Part shown: in pieces, positions 24,416 through 32,195 of the stretch
How the letters are laid out: each line of letters begins with the position of its first letter
Numbering within the stretch: position 1 is the stretch's first letter
NCBI GenBank assembly: GCA_023395735.1
Contig: JAEWYI010000081.1
Location: forward strand, 1-33,755
Source: Cyanobacteria bacterium OH_SFB_17
GTDB taxonomy: Bacteria; Cyanobacteriota; Vampirovibrionia; Gastranaerophilales; Gastranaerophilaceae
DNA length: 33,755 nt
Direction: 5' to 3'
Notes under the pieces: model-generated
Databases searched by the model: none
Seen by the model: the letters and a program-made list of their open reading frames with translations, nothing else
What the model was told of the DNA's origin: nothing
Translations under genes and position numbers: made by a program

Positions 24416-25888
24416 CTATTTGCAGACAACAACCTTGTTTCTTCCGCTTGTTTTGGCTTTATATAGCGCTTTATCAGCGTTTTGGAATAATGATGAGGAA
24501 TTGTCATCTGATTTGTATTGATAAACACCTATACTCACAGTAACTGAGATATTTAAAGGTTCTTCGCCTTTGTCATTAGGGACTTCTACAACCGTTTTTT
24601 CAACCGCAAGTCTAAGCCTTTGCGCAACAAGATAAGCCTCCTCGATTTTTGTAAAAGGTAAAAGAATAGCAAACTCTTCTCCGCCATAACGCGCTGGAAT
24701 ATCAGATTCTCTTAATGCAGATTTTATTACTTTTGCAATAGATTTTAAAACACAGTCGCCTGCAAGGTGGCCGTATGTGTCGTTTACTTTTTTGAAGAAA
24801 TCAACGTCCAGCATAATTGCACAAAGCATTTTGTCCTGACGTTTTGCCGTTGCAACTTCTTGCTTAATACGGACTTCAAGCTGTCTTCTGTTATTTAGCC
24901 CTGTCAAAGCGTCCAAAGTTGCGTGTTGCAGCACCTCTGCGTAATTATTTGCACGCTGAATTGTAATAGAAGATTGTTTTGAAAGCTGTTCCAAGTAATC
25001 AACTTCCTTGTCTCCGAGTTTGTCGGTACTGCTGTGTGCAACAATACAACCCAACACTGAATTTTTACCAACAAGAGGGAAAATGCCTATTCTGCCTTCA
25101 TCCGTAAGAACAAATTTTGTATCGGTCTTTGTGTTTTCGATAATAGCAAGTATATTTTTATCGCGACAAGCACTCGGCCAAACCAGATGATATTCTTCAG
25201 TTTTTTCATCTTTCAAGAAAACATAAACCAAATGATTTGAAACAAATCTATCAATCATTTCACCGATAATTGGAATGATATAATTTAATTCATACTGTGT
25301 TTCGATAATTTTTGCTATATTTTTCATCGATTTGTGGAAGTCTATGTTTTTTTGCATTTGCTCCGCCAAAATAGAGTTCTGGATTTTTAAAGAAATCTGA
25401 TAAGAAGCAATAGAAAGCAACATAAAAAAGTCGGAATCAAGCAAATTAACAATCGAAGTCGGAAAAGTCAACTCTAAAATCCCAAAAGGTCTGTTGTTCT
25501 TTCTTAGTGGAAACAAAATCGTATTGCTTTTTTCACTTGTTTTAATATTCTGGAAGTTTGTTATTTCTTCCATTTTATAAGGAATATTGTTGACAAAAAA
25601 ATCAAACTGGCTTAGTTGTGTCAACACCAGATACAACTTGTCGTTATGAACTCCGTGGCTTGTTTCGTCTATAACAACCCAGCTCTTTGAAAAATCTCTG
25701 AGAGTTTTTGTGTTTTCATCGTATATAAATATATTTACAGTCTTTAATTCTACAAATTTGTTACTGCTTCTGCCAAATTTGTTCAAGATTCTATTTAAAA
25801 GTGTAATTATTTCGGCTGGATCTGAATTTTCTGTTAAAGTTTTTGAAACACTCGCCAACAAATTCAGTTCATGGTTTTCGTTTTTCAT
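24416..25888 (-). CDS. GAF-GAF-GGDEF diguanylate cyclase
   Basis: The protein has 490 residues and is soluble. Two GAF-like sensory regions span about 5-170 and 185-315 (for example SNTILFPLRKNNRPFGILEL and GRIGIFPLVGKNSVLGCIVA). The GGDEF domain starts at DALTGLNNRRQLE (326-338). It has DVDFFKKVNDTYGHLAGD with the metal-binding Asp and an intact GGEEF active site (402-406). RESD (393-396), five residues before GGEEF, is a canonical RxxD inhibitory site, so cyclic di-GMP feedback is expected. It should make c-di-GMP in response to a GAF ligand that I cannot identify. It starts 12 nt after the TPR gene. AAGGAT precedes the ATG. Confidence 0.93.
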   Translation of the reverse strand: MKNENHELNLLASVSKTLTENSDPAEIITLLNRILNKFGRSSNKFVELKTVNIFIYDENTKTLRDFSKSWVVIDETSHGVHNDKLYLVLTQLSQFDFFVNNIPYKMEEITNFQNIKTSEKSNTILFPLRKNNRPFGILELTFPTSIVNLLDSDFFMLLSIASYQISLKIQNSILAEQMQKNIDFHKSMKNIAKIIETQYELNYIIPIIGEMIDRFVSNHLVYVFLKDEKTEEYHLVWPSACRDKNILAIIENTKTDTKFVLTDEGRIGIFPLVGKNSVLGCIVAHSSTDKLGDKEVDYLEQLSKQSSITIQRANNYAEVLQHATLDALTGLNNRRQLEVRIKQEVATAKRQDKMLCAIMLDVDFFKKVNDTYGHLAGDCVLKSIAKVIKSALRESDIPARYGGEEFAILLPFTKIEEAYLVAQRLRLAVEKTVVEVPNDKGEEPLNISVTVSIGVYQYKSDDNSSSLFQNADKALYKAKTSGRNKVVVCK

Positions 25889-25900
25889 TATTTATCCTTA

Positions 25901-26959
25901 TTAATATTTTTCAAAGAAGTCTTTTGTGTCACAGGTTCTCAAGTTTTCCAAAATAGCTTTATCCAACGCCTCTGATGCAACTATTTTACCGTGAACATAG
26001 GTTAGAGAATTGGCAGAAACATCATCAACCTTTTCGGTTAAATAATCGTACTGGTTCTTTGCGACCAAAGTTCTTGAGACATCATTTAAAACATCAAAAA
26101 CGTATCTGTTTGCGCTTGTACCGACTTTGCCATCAGAAACCAACATGCTCGCTTTTTCCAATTCATCATACGCCTCTCTATACATTTTTAAATGTTTTAG
26201 CAAAACTGCGAGATTATAATGAGCCTCATAGTCCATAGGTTGAAGCTCAATCGCTTTGCAATAGCTTAAACCTGCATTTTTGTAATCACCTGTCAAATGA
26301 TAAGATAAAGCGAGATTAAATCGAGAATCATAATCATCCTTTAATATCTTAACTGCGTTTTTGTATGCAGTAATCGATTTTGTAATATATTCTGATGAAT
26401 GTTCTCTGTTACCATTATTATACAAGGACTTTTCCTTATATGCAACTCCCATATTATAATAAGCAAGACCTCTATTATATTTTTCACTTTTTTTGTTGTT
26501 AAATATAAATGGAATAAACAAAAGTTTTTTATCAGTCCCAATTATTGAATTATACTGACGAATAGCCTCATCAAAATCGCCTAATTTTTCTGCAGAAATT
26601 ATACCCAAATTCATTTTTGCAAGAGTAAATTTTGGGTTATAACTAATTGCGTTTTTATAAGCGTTTGAAGCCGAATAAAAATCTTCATAAACAACATAAA
26701 TATTTCCTAAATTGTACCAAGCGCCATAATGCTCTGGGTATAATTTGAGTCCGCTGTTGTAGTAATCAATCGCTTTTTGCAAATCAGAATGCGCATAAGC
26801 CTTGTCACCTTTGTATACATAATACATTCCAACAGCCTTGTAATACTGCTTTTCAAACCACCCCCAATAGAAAAACAAAATTAAAACAACTGCGACAGCA
26901 AGAACCAGAAGCACCGTTTTATTTAAAAATATTTTTAAAAATTTCATTAATTTATGCAT
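25901..26959 (-). CDS. Membrane-anchored TPR protein
   Basis: The protein has about 352 residues. A basic N-terminus is followed by one transmembrane helix (LLVLAVAVVLILFFYWGWF). TPR units then begin with DKAYAHSDLQKAIDYYNSGL and EHYGAWYNLGNIYVVYEDFY and continue to about residue 270. The start is uncertain: ATGs lie at 26968, 26959 and 26947. I chose 26959 because TAGAAT ends 7 nt before it, with TTGCAT 17 nt further up, and none of the three has a good ribosome-binding site. Co-transcription with the diguanylate cyclase suggests a scaffold role linked to c-di-GMP, which is inference. The last 80 residues have no recognised fold. Confidence 0.85.
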   Translation of the reverse strand: MHKLMKFLKIFLNKTVLLVLAVAVVLILFFYWGWFEKQYYKAVGMYYVYKGDKAYAHSDLQKAIDYYNSGLKLYPEHYGAWYNLGNIYVVYEDFYSASNAYKNAISYNPKFTLAKMNLGIISAEKLGDFDEAIRQYNSIIGTDKKLLFIPFIFNNKKSEKYNRGLAYYNMGVAYKEKSLYNNGNREHSSEYITKSITAYKNAVKILKDDYDSRFNLALSYHLTGDYKNAGLSYCKAIELQPMDYEAHYNLAVLLKHLKMYREAYDELEKASMLVSDGKVGTSANRYVFDVLNDVSRTLVAKNQYDYLTEKVDDVSANSLTYVHGKIVASEALDKAILENLRTCDTKDFFEKY

Positions 26960-27043
26960 AATAACCATTCTATATTCCAATTAAAAATCATGCAAGTAAT
27001 TTACAATAATAGACTAATTTTGCAAACCTCACAACTTAACCTT

Positions 27044-27709
27044 TTACGACTCAGGATTAAGATAAATTTCAGCTATCGCCAAATCGGCCTTTGTTGTAAT
27101 TTTTATATTGCGGTACTCACCGTCTAAAACGTAAACATCGTTACCCAAAGCCTCCAACATTCCGGCATCATCAGTGAATTTTTGGTCTTTTAGATTTTTA
27201 TGCGCATCTAAAATTAATTTATATTCAAACGCTTGTGGAGTTTGCGTATTATACAAAAAAGTTCTATCAATTGTTTTTAGAATTTTTAAGTTTTCATCGA
27301 CCAACTTAATTGTATCTACTGTTTTTGTAGCTACAGTAAGGGCCTTTTTACTCTGAACAGCTTTAATTGCTTTTCCTATCATTTGGATAGAAATCATTGG
27401 CCTTGCACCGTCATGAATCAAAACATAATCAGGATTTGAACATGCTAAAAGACCTTTATAAACAGACTCTTGCCTTGTTTGTCCACCTTCTATAATTTTG
27501 ATTTTAGAAATATCTTGGAAAAGCTCTTCTAAATCTTTAATTATAGTAGAATTAGCAGAAATAATTATTTCTTGAATTTCATCAATAGACAAAAAAGCAT
27601 CAAGAGTATAGTTAATCACCTCTTTTGAATGTATTTTTTCAAGTAGTTTATTTGTTTTTCCATAACGACTCGACGTGCCGCCTGCTGTTATAATTGCACT
27701 AAATTTCAT
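27044..27709 (-). CDS. ispD: 2-C-methyl-D-erythritol 4-phosphate cytidylyltransferase
   Basis: The protein has 221 residues. IspD couples CTP to methylerythritol phosphate in the non-mevalonate isoprenoid pathway. The N-terminal IITAGGTSSRYGKTNKLL is the CTP-binding loop. LIHDGARPMIS, FLYNTQTPQAF and FTDDAGMLEALG are the family's other blocks, although NKLL replaces the common PKQ. The ATG at 27709 is chosen because GGAGG lies 5 nt upstream; an in-frame TTG at 27721 would place that site inside the gene. The start overlaps the 3' end of thiL by 11 nt, so the two are coupled. Confidence 0.92.
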   Translation of the reverse strand: MKFSAIITAGGTSSRYGKTNKLLEKIHSKEVINYTLDAFLSIDEIQEIIISANSTIIKDLEELFQDISKIKIIEGGQTRQESVYKGLLACSNPDYVLIHDGARPMISIQMIGKAIKAVQSKKALTVATKTVDTIKLVDENLKILKTIDRTFLYNTQTPQAFEYKLILDAHKNLKDQKFTDDAGMLEALGNDVYVLDGEYRNIKITTKADLAIAEIYLNPES

Positions 27710-28658
27710 TTTTTCCTCCAAAATGATTGAATGTTTTATCTAGATTGTTTATATATAAAGATCGAGAATTTAAATTATTCACTCTTACAATAAAATCACT
27801 GTGCTTATCTACAACATCGCCTATTACATAATAAGGATGAGGATATTTTTCTAAGATTTTTTCATCAAGACAAGCCAAAATTTGATAATCTTCTCCACCG
27901 AACAAAACAAAATCTTCCAACGATTTTTTACATTTTGCGGCTATTTCTTGTATCTTTGCATCATAAGGGATTAAATTAAAATCTACCTCCATAGAAACAT
28001 TTGAAGCTTCAGCCACTTTAAAAAGCGCATCTGCTAAGCCATCAGACGTATCCATCATTGCATATTCATAATTAATATTATCAGATACAAAAAGTGAAAA
28101 ATCTTTTTGCGCGCGAGGCATTAAGTGAGTATCTTTAAAATCATCATAGCCTTCAATATTGTTTAACAATGCATAAAGTCCGGCTGAGCTTGCACCGTGT
28201 TCGCCGGTTAATATAATTTTCTGTCCTGCTTTTGCATTTTTTCTGGAAGAGATTTTCCCCTTTCTTGCATCGCCAATCGCGCAAACCGAAACAAAAATCT
28301 TGTCCCCGCCTGTGATATCACCACCAACAACCTCAAAATCATGTTCTTTTGACAAATCATCACACGCCTTGTAAAAATTTTCTATAAATAAATCATCAAT
28401 ACAAGAAGGTAGGGAAAGAGAAATTGTAACGTATTTAGGCTTTGCCCCTGATGCATAAATATCGCTTAAATTTACTGCGATGCTTTTGTATCCGAGCTGA
28501 TATGCATTACAATATTTCATTGAAAAATGAACGTTTTCAACAAGACTGTCTTGCGTTACAACAATGCCAAAATCCTTTAGATACGCGCAGTCATCGCCTA
28601 TATAATCTCGTTTTGAAAGAGTTTTTGTTATTGTTTTTATAAAATTCAATTCTTTCAT
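27699..28658 (-). CDS. thiL: Thiamine-monophosphate kinase
   Basis: The protein has 319 residues. ThiL phosphorylates thiamine monophosphate to the active diphosphate. The conserved N-terminal GDDCA (21-25), VTQDSLVENVHF (34-45), the VNLSDIYASGAKPKY segment, GGDITGGD, and GEDYQIL in the C-terminal domain are all present. No thiamine riboswitch is seen upstream. The ATG is preceded by TGG-TAAAAT and exactly 6 nt, with no ribosome-binding sequence, so the thiL-ispD message is probably leaderless. Confidence 0.94.
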   Translation of the reverse strand: MKELNFIKTITKTLSKRDYIGDDCAYLKDFGIVVTQDSLVENVHFSMKYCNAYQLGYKSIAVNLSDIYASGAKPKYVTISLSLPSCIDDLFIENFYKACDDLSKEHDFEVVGGDITGGDKIFVSVCAIGDARKGKISSRKNAKAGQKIILTGEHGASSAGLYALLNNIEGYDDFKDTHLMPRAQKDFSLFVSDNINYEYAMMDTSDGLADALFKVAEASNVSMEVDFNLIPYDAKIQEIAAKCKKSLEDFVLFGGEDYQILACLDEKILEKYPHPYYVIGDVVDKHSDFIVRVNNLNSRSLYINNLDKTFNHFGGKNEI

Positions 28659-28664
28659 ATACCA

Positions 28665-28673
28665 ATTTTACCA
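28665..28673 (-). promoter_or_regulatory. Extended -10 promoter of thiL-ispD (leaderless geometry)
   Basis: On the minus strand the sequence reads TGG-TAAAAT, then TGGTAT, then ATG. The spacing and form match the panE, folP, tsaE and histidine kinase promoters. Confidence 0.65.
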
Positions 28674-28773
28674 GAAAAATATTATACTTTCTGGCGATTA
28701 TTATTTATACACAAAGGTAAATAATGGAGTTGTGACAGCTGGAGGTTCACAGTAAACAATGGAGGCGAAAAAG

Positions 28774-28941
28774 ATGAGATTACTTGCCTATGCTAAATTG
28801 TTGAACAAAAAAATCAATTCCGCGAACTCAAAAGCTAAAAATCCGTTTTTGGACTATTCCGTTCAAAACCCGTTTAAAGCTCCTCTCTACAACACGTTGG
28901 TTTGGGTCGAACCGGATGATGATAAAAAATTCAATAATTAA
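28774..28941 (+). CDS. Small basic-acidic protein, 55 residues
   Basis: The start at 28774 has GGAGG 8 nt upstream. An in-frame ATG at 28759 contains that same site and is less likely. The peptide has a basic N-terminal half (AKLLNKKINSANSKAKN), an aromatic and Pro-containing middle (PFLDYSVQNPFKAPLYNT) and an acidic end (EPDDDKK). There is no hydrophobic segment or known motif. A hairpin follows at 28963, making a single-gene unit. I do not recognise a family. The strong ribosome-binding site and flanking signals support a real gene. Confidence 0.6.
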   Translation: MRLLAYAKLLNKKINSANSKAKNPFLDYSVQNPFKAPLYNTLVWVEPDDDKKFNN

Positions 28942-28962
28942 TTTTTTGATTAAAGATATTAA

Positions 28963-28999
28963 AAACACCCCTGATTATGCGATAAAATCAGGGGTGTTT
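28963..28999 (+). terminator. Hairpin after the 55-residue gene
   Basis: AAACACCCCTGATT (28963-28976) pairs with AATCAGGGGTGTTT (28986-28999) around a 9-nt loop: 14 bp. The plus-strand T-tract is short; the minus strand reads GTTTTTAATATC after the stem, so it could stop transcription from either side. Confidence 0.78.
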
Positions 29000-29081
29000 A
29001 CTATGTAAAATTTTATTAACATAGTAGCAAAAAAAAATCTTTTTAGGTTTAATATACTTAGAAAAGAAAAGGCAGAGTAAA

Positions 29082-29222
29082 ATGATAAAAGCAATTACAA
29101 CAAATGTTATTCCACCAAATGTACCTTCATCAAGAAAGGTCAATCCTTCTGCTGACAAATTTTCTTACACAGCAAATCAGAATAAAAACTATTTGCAACA
29201 AAGTTATTTAAAAACAAAATAA
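29082..29222 (+). CDS. Very small protein, 46 residues, possible relative of the Phe-x-Gly leaders
   Basis: The peptide is polar and Asn/Ser/Lys/Pro-rich. It begins MIKAITTNVIPPNVPSSRK and contains KFSYTANQN near residue 26-34, which resembles the Phe-x-Gly box with Ala-Asn in place of Gly-Asn. The composition is that of the leaders of the larger proteins, with nothing after it: it looks like a leader without a body. The ribosome-binding sequence is modest (AAGG about 10 nt upstream). It lies between two hairpins (28963-28999 and 29250-29279), which argues for a transcription unit of its own. It could instead be a gene remnant. Confidence 0.45.
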   Translation: MIKAITTNVIPPNVPSSRKVNPSADKFSYTANQNKNYLQQSYLKTK

Positions 29223-29249
29223 CAACTTTATAAATAATAAATCTGAGAG

Positions 29250-29283
29250 AGCGGACTTGGTGACTATGACGAGTCCGCTTTCT
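29250..29283 (+). terminator. Hairpin terminator before folP
   Basis: AGCGGACT (29250-29257) pairs with AGTCCGCT (29272-29279), followed by TTCTT. The loop region holds ATGACG (29266-29271), which is 17 nt before the folP -10, so the terminator and the next promoter overlap. Confidence 0.78.
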
Positions 29284-29294
29284 TATGTTATAAT
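29266..29294 (+). promoter_or_regulatory. Promoter of folP (leaderless geometry)
   Basis: ATGACG, a 17-nt spacer ending in the TGT extension, and a consensus TATAAT (29289-29294) are followed by CCTCGT and the folP ATG at 29301. The 6-nt gap puts the transcription start at the start codon. No ribosome-binding sequence is present. Confidence 0.72.
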
Positions 29295-29300
29295 CCTCGT

Positions 29301-30473
29301 ATGAATGATTTTATTATAAAAAATGCTAATTTAAATATTGCTGAAGAGCTAAATAACATAGGCTTTGACAAAAGTTATTTAACCAATGCCTGCAACAAAT
29401 ATAAATATAAAAATATAAAAATCTTTGGACTTTCGATTCCGCAGGCAAATATTCTCAAACAATGTGCGATTTCTGTCGGAGCAGATTGCGCTGTGCATAG
29501 AGAAACAATTACTGCAAAAGTTGAACATAGCGATTGCGTGCTTGGCGGAAGCTTATCACAGTTGCAAAAAATAGCTGAAAAATTAAAAAAGCAACCTTTT
29601 AAGCTTAAGCAACTTGCGGATTTAATTGAAAAACAAATTAATTTTAAACTTAATCCGTTAAAAATCAAACAAACAGTTTTTGATTTTTCAAGACCTTATC
29701 TGATTGGGGTCTTGAACCTGACCCAAAATTCTTTTTCAGACGGCGGCTTATATTACGATTTTGAAAATTCAATCAAACGTTTGTTTGAATTAATCGACGA
29801 AGGTGCAGATATTATTGAACTAGGTGCAGAATCAACCAAACCTTTTTCCCAACCTATTGATGTAAAATCGCAACTGGACAAACTCTTGCCTATTCTAAAT
29901 TTTATTAAAAATGAAAAAATTGAAATACCAATAAGCATAGACACAAGAAGCGCAGAAGTTGCAGAAGAATGTAATAAAAACGGAGCAAATATTATAAATG
30001 ACGTATCTGGGTTTGATTTTGATGCCAAAATGCTCGAAACAATCGCAAAATACGACATTCCAATAATAATCCAACATTCAAAAGGAACTCCTGAAGAAAT
30101 GCAAAAAAACACGGATTACAAAAACTTAATCGATGAAATTTATCTTTCATTGAAAGACAAAATAAATTTGGCACTAAATGCTGGAATTAAAAAAGAAAAT
30201 ATAATAATCGACATGGGAATAGGCTTTGGAAAAACAAAAGAACAAAACCTTGAAATTATCGACAGAATAGAAGAATTCACATCACTACAAACTCCTATTA
30301 TGCTTGGCATTTCAAGAAAAAGTTTTTTAAACATGTCTGAATCTACAAACGAAGAAAAAGATATTTACACGCTAGCACTAAATAGCAGAATAATAAACAA
30401 AGGTGTAAACTTTATTCGTGTACACAACGTAAAACTTCACAAAAAATTACTTGCTATTATCGGTTGTGAATAA
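29301..30473 (+). CDS. folP: Dihydropteroate synthase with N-terminal extension
   Basis: The protein has 390 residues, about 120 more than E. coli FolP. The enzyme joins 4-aminobenzoate to hydroxymethyl-dihydropterin diphosphate in folate synthesis. Residues 1-125 form an extra alpha-beta domain; the TIM barrel begins at PYLIGVLNLTQNSFSDGG. Catalytic residues are retained: Asn139, the Asp of SIDTRS, the Asn of NDVSG, the Asp of DMGIGFGK, the Lys of GISRKS, and RVHNV. Two usually fixed loop positions differ: TPDSF is TQNSF and ESTRP is ESTKP. These loops bind the aminobenzoate side, where sulfonamides also act. The gene overlaps the convergent GH13-like gene by 27 nt and is probably leaderless. 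Confidence 0.9.
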   Translation: MNDFIIKNANLNIAEELNNIGFDKSYLTNACNKYKYKNIKIFGLSIPQANILKQCAISVGADCAVHRETITAKVEHSDCVLGGSLSQLQKIAEKLKKQPFKLKQLADLIEKQINFKLNPLKIKQTVFDFSRPYLIGVLNLTQNSFSDGGLYYDFENSIKRLFELIDEGADIIELGAESTKPFSQPIDVKSQLDKLLPILNFIKNEKIEIPISIDTRSAEVAEECNKNGANIINDVSGFDFDAKMLETIAKYDIPIIIQHSKGTPEEMQKNTDYKNLIDEIYLSLKDKINLALNAGIKKENIIIDMGIGFGKTKEQNLEIIDRIEEFTSLQTPIMLGISRKSFLNMSESTNEEKDIYTLALNSRIINKGVNFIRVHNVKLHKKLLAIIGCE

Positions 30474-31991
30474 AAATACCTGAATTTCTCCTGGAGCAAG
30501 AGTTACATCAATTTTATTTTTATTAAGTTTAGGAATAGATTTTATCTTAACAGGAGTTGATTCTATATTCCCTTTTAATTTTGGAACAAAAACTCTAACT
30601 GAAACACCTGTTTTGAAATTCAAATTTCCATACACAACAAGACTAGTGTCATTATAACTTCTCAAATAAGCAAAAACGGCAGGGGAAGTCGTTCTTAGTG
30701 GTTCATAACTTCCACTTGCAACCAAATCTCTGACAGCATTTCTAAACCTGCATGCCATTACATATTCCCTGTACAAGTCAAGATGAGGGCCAATTTGCGC
30801 CCTTGACAAATTAAATATATCCATTTGCCCTCTGTGAACAAAATAATATTCATCATCGGTATAAGATTTTGAAGCTTTTCTGTTTATTAATGGGTACAAA
30901 TAAGAATCACCTGTGGAAAATCCATCTGTAAACATAGGATTCAGAGGCAAAGTTGCATTTAGCCAGATTAACATTTTTGAATATTCTTTTCCGCCAGATA
31001 TAATCGGACTCAACGAGTCATGAGTGGCAAAGTCTGAAATTGGAACAGCTTTTCCTTGCGTTTTGAACATAATCTGTAAGTTTTTATTTACAGTTGAATG
31101 CAATCCATTCGCGCTTTTCCAACTTTCGATGTCTGAAAAACCTCCATAATAACCATCAAATCCTGCATCAAGTATTTTATCCAATGAAGTATTTGGAGAA
31201 TATTCACTCACTGATTTGCTCAAAGAAGATTGGTCGGCCAAGAACAAAAATTGTGGCTCTCTTGCTCTTATATCAGAGACAAGTTTTTTCCAAAACGAAA
31301 AAGTTTTAGTCGACGGAACAGCCGCTCTAACGCCATCGAAGCCTATATCCATCATTGTTAATACAAAATTTTTGTACAAATCATAAACATCTTGATTAAT
31401 TTCTGAGTTTGTTCCTGAATCCAGCAATCTTACATCAGTCCAATCTGAAGGAATTATTGGGTTTTGATTTTTATCTTTTTTGAAAAGTTCCGGTCGTTTC
31501 AAAAATAATTCATAAGATGCACATGCCGGCAAATCAACAATTACTCTAATTTTTCTTTTATGACATTCATCTACAAATTTTCTGGCCTCATCAACAGAGG
31601 ATAAATTTGAATTTTTACTTTTAAGTTGAGGATTGATTTCTGTAAAACTAACTGGCGCATATAAAGAACCAGCAGTGCCGATGGCTTTGATTTTTCCTAC
31701 AGAAGTAATAGGCATGACAACAAGCATGTTGACTCCGCTAGCTTCCAATTCATCTAAACGCTCAATTGCGCTCGAAAAAGTTCCGCGCTCATCACCCAAA
31801 TTTTCTTCAATTATTCCGTTTCCGTTTTTATCTTTGGAGTTAAATGTTCGAAGATTAACTTCATACATTATTGCATTTTTAGAGCCAAATACAGAACGTG
31901 CATCGTTTATCCAAACCGATGCCGAATAAACCGGCGCCGAAATAAAAGCGCTTATTATTAAAGTTAAAATTAATCTGTTTATCCTCTCCAT
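30447..31991 (-). CDS. Secreted GH13 (alpha-amylase-like) protein, probably catalytically inactive
   Basis: The protein has 514 residues. A signal peptide (1-24, LILTLIISAFISAPVYSA) leads to a GH13-type barrel with a C-terminal beta domain (about 420-514). Region I is VDLPACAS (D153; the usual Asn-His is lost). Region II is DGVRAAV, with Ala224 where the nucleophile Asp should be. Region III has LADQ (Asp253) in place of Gly-Glu. Region IV retains THD (Asp325). Two of three catalytic acids are therefore changed, so hydrolysis is unlikely and carbohydrate binding is a plausible role. The ATG has no upstream ribosome-binding site, and a -10 box ends 6 nt before it. It overlaps folP tail-to-tail by 27 nt. 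Confidence 0.82.
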   Translation of the reverse strand: MERINRLILTLIISAFISAPVYSASVWINDARSVFGSKNAIMYEVNLRTFNSKDKNGNGIIEENLGDERGTFSSAIERLDELEASGVNMLVVMPITSVGKIKAIGTAGSLYAPVSFTEINPQLKSKNSNLSSVDEARKFVDECHKRKIRVIVDLPACASYELFLKRPELFKKDKNQNPIIPSDWTDVRLLDSGTNSEINQDVYDLYKNFVLTMMDIGFDGVRAAVPSTKTFSFWKKLVSDIRAREPQFLFLADQSSLSKSVSEYSPNTSLDKILDAGFDGYYGGFSDIESWKSANGLHSTVNKNLQIMFKTQGKAVPISDFATHDSLSPIISGGKEYSKMLIWLNATLPLNPMFTDGFSTGDSYLYPLINRKASKSYTDDEYYFVHRGQMDIFNLSRAQIGPHLDLYREYVMACRFRNAVRDLVASGSYEPLRTTSPAVFAYLRSYNDTSLVVYGNLNFKTGVSVRVFVPKLKGNIESTPVKIKSIPKLNKNKIDVTLAPGEIQVFLFTTDNSK

Positions 31992-31997
31992 ATAAAT

Positions 31998-32026
31998 ATA
32001 TTAGCAACAAAAAAAGCCGTTGACAA
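31998..32026 (-). promoter_or_regulatory. Promoter of the GH13-like gene (leaderless geometry)
   Basis: On the minus strand TTGTCA (32026-32021, 5/6), a 17-nt spacer and TAATAT (32003-31998, 4/6) are followed by ATTTAT and the ATG at 31991. Confidence 0.62.
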
Positions 32027-32100
32027 TTATGTTAAGAAGATTTCACACTCTGAGTCTTTGGATTATTAGACTATTTATACTATTTTTAAAAAAATATGTA

Positions 32101-32128
32101 TTGAATTGTAAAGATTAAATAATATAAT
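32101..32128 (+). promoter_or_regulatory. Promoter of the tandem membrane-protein operon
   Basis: TTGAAT (32101-32106), a 16-nt spacer and a consensus TATAAT (32123-32128) precede a leader of about 60 nt ending in AGGAG before the ATG at 32196. The rest of the 31992-32195 interval shows nothing beyond this and the divergent GH13 promoter. Confidence 0.72.
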
Positions 32129-32195
32129 AGCAAGTATAGATTTGTTTTATTTTAAAATATATGTATAGACAGAATAAATTTAAAATCAGGAGCAT

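Noticed and set aside
27710..27721. TTG start for ispD at 27721
   Set aside because: It places the GGAGG site inside the gene; the ATG at 27709 has ideal spacing and gives the normal N-terminus.
28659..28758. Thiamine diphosphate riboswitch upstream of thiL
   Set aside because: No CTGAGA-type core was found, and the promoter geometry leaves no room for a leader.
32020..32048. TTGACA on the plus strand as a -35 box
   Set aside because: No -10-like hexamer lies 16-18 nt downstream. The same bases read on the other strand as TTGTCA fit the GH13 promoter better.
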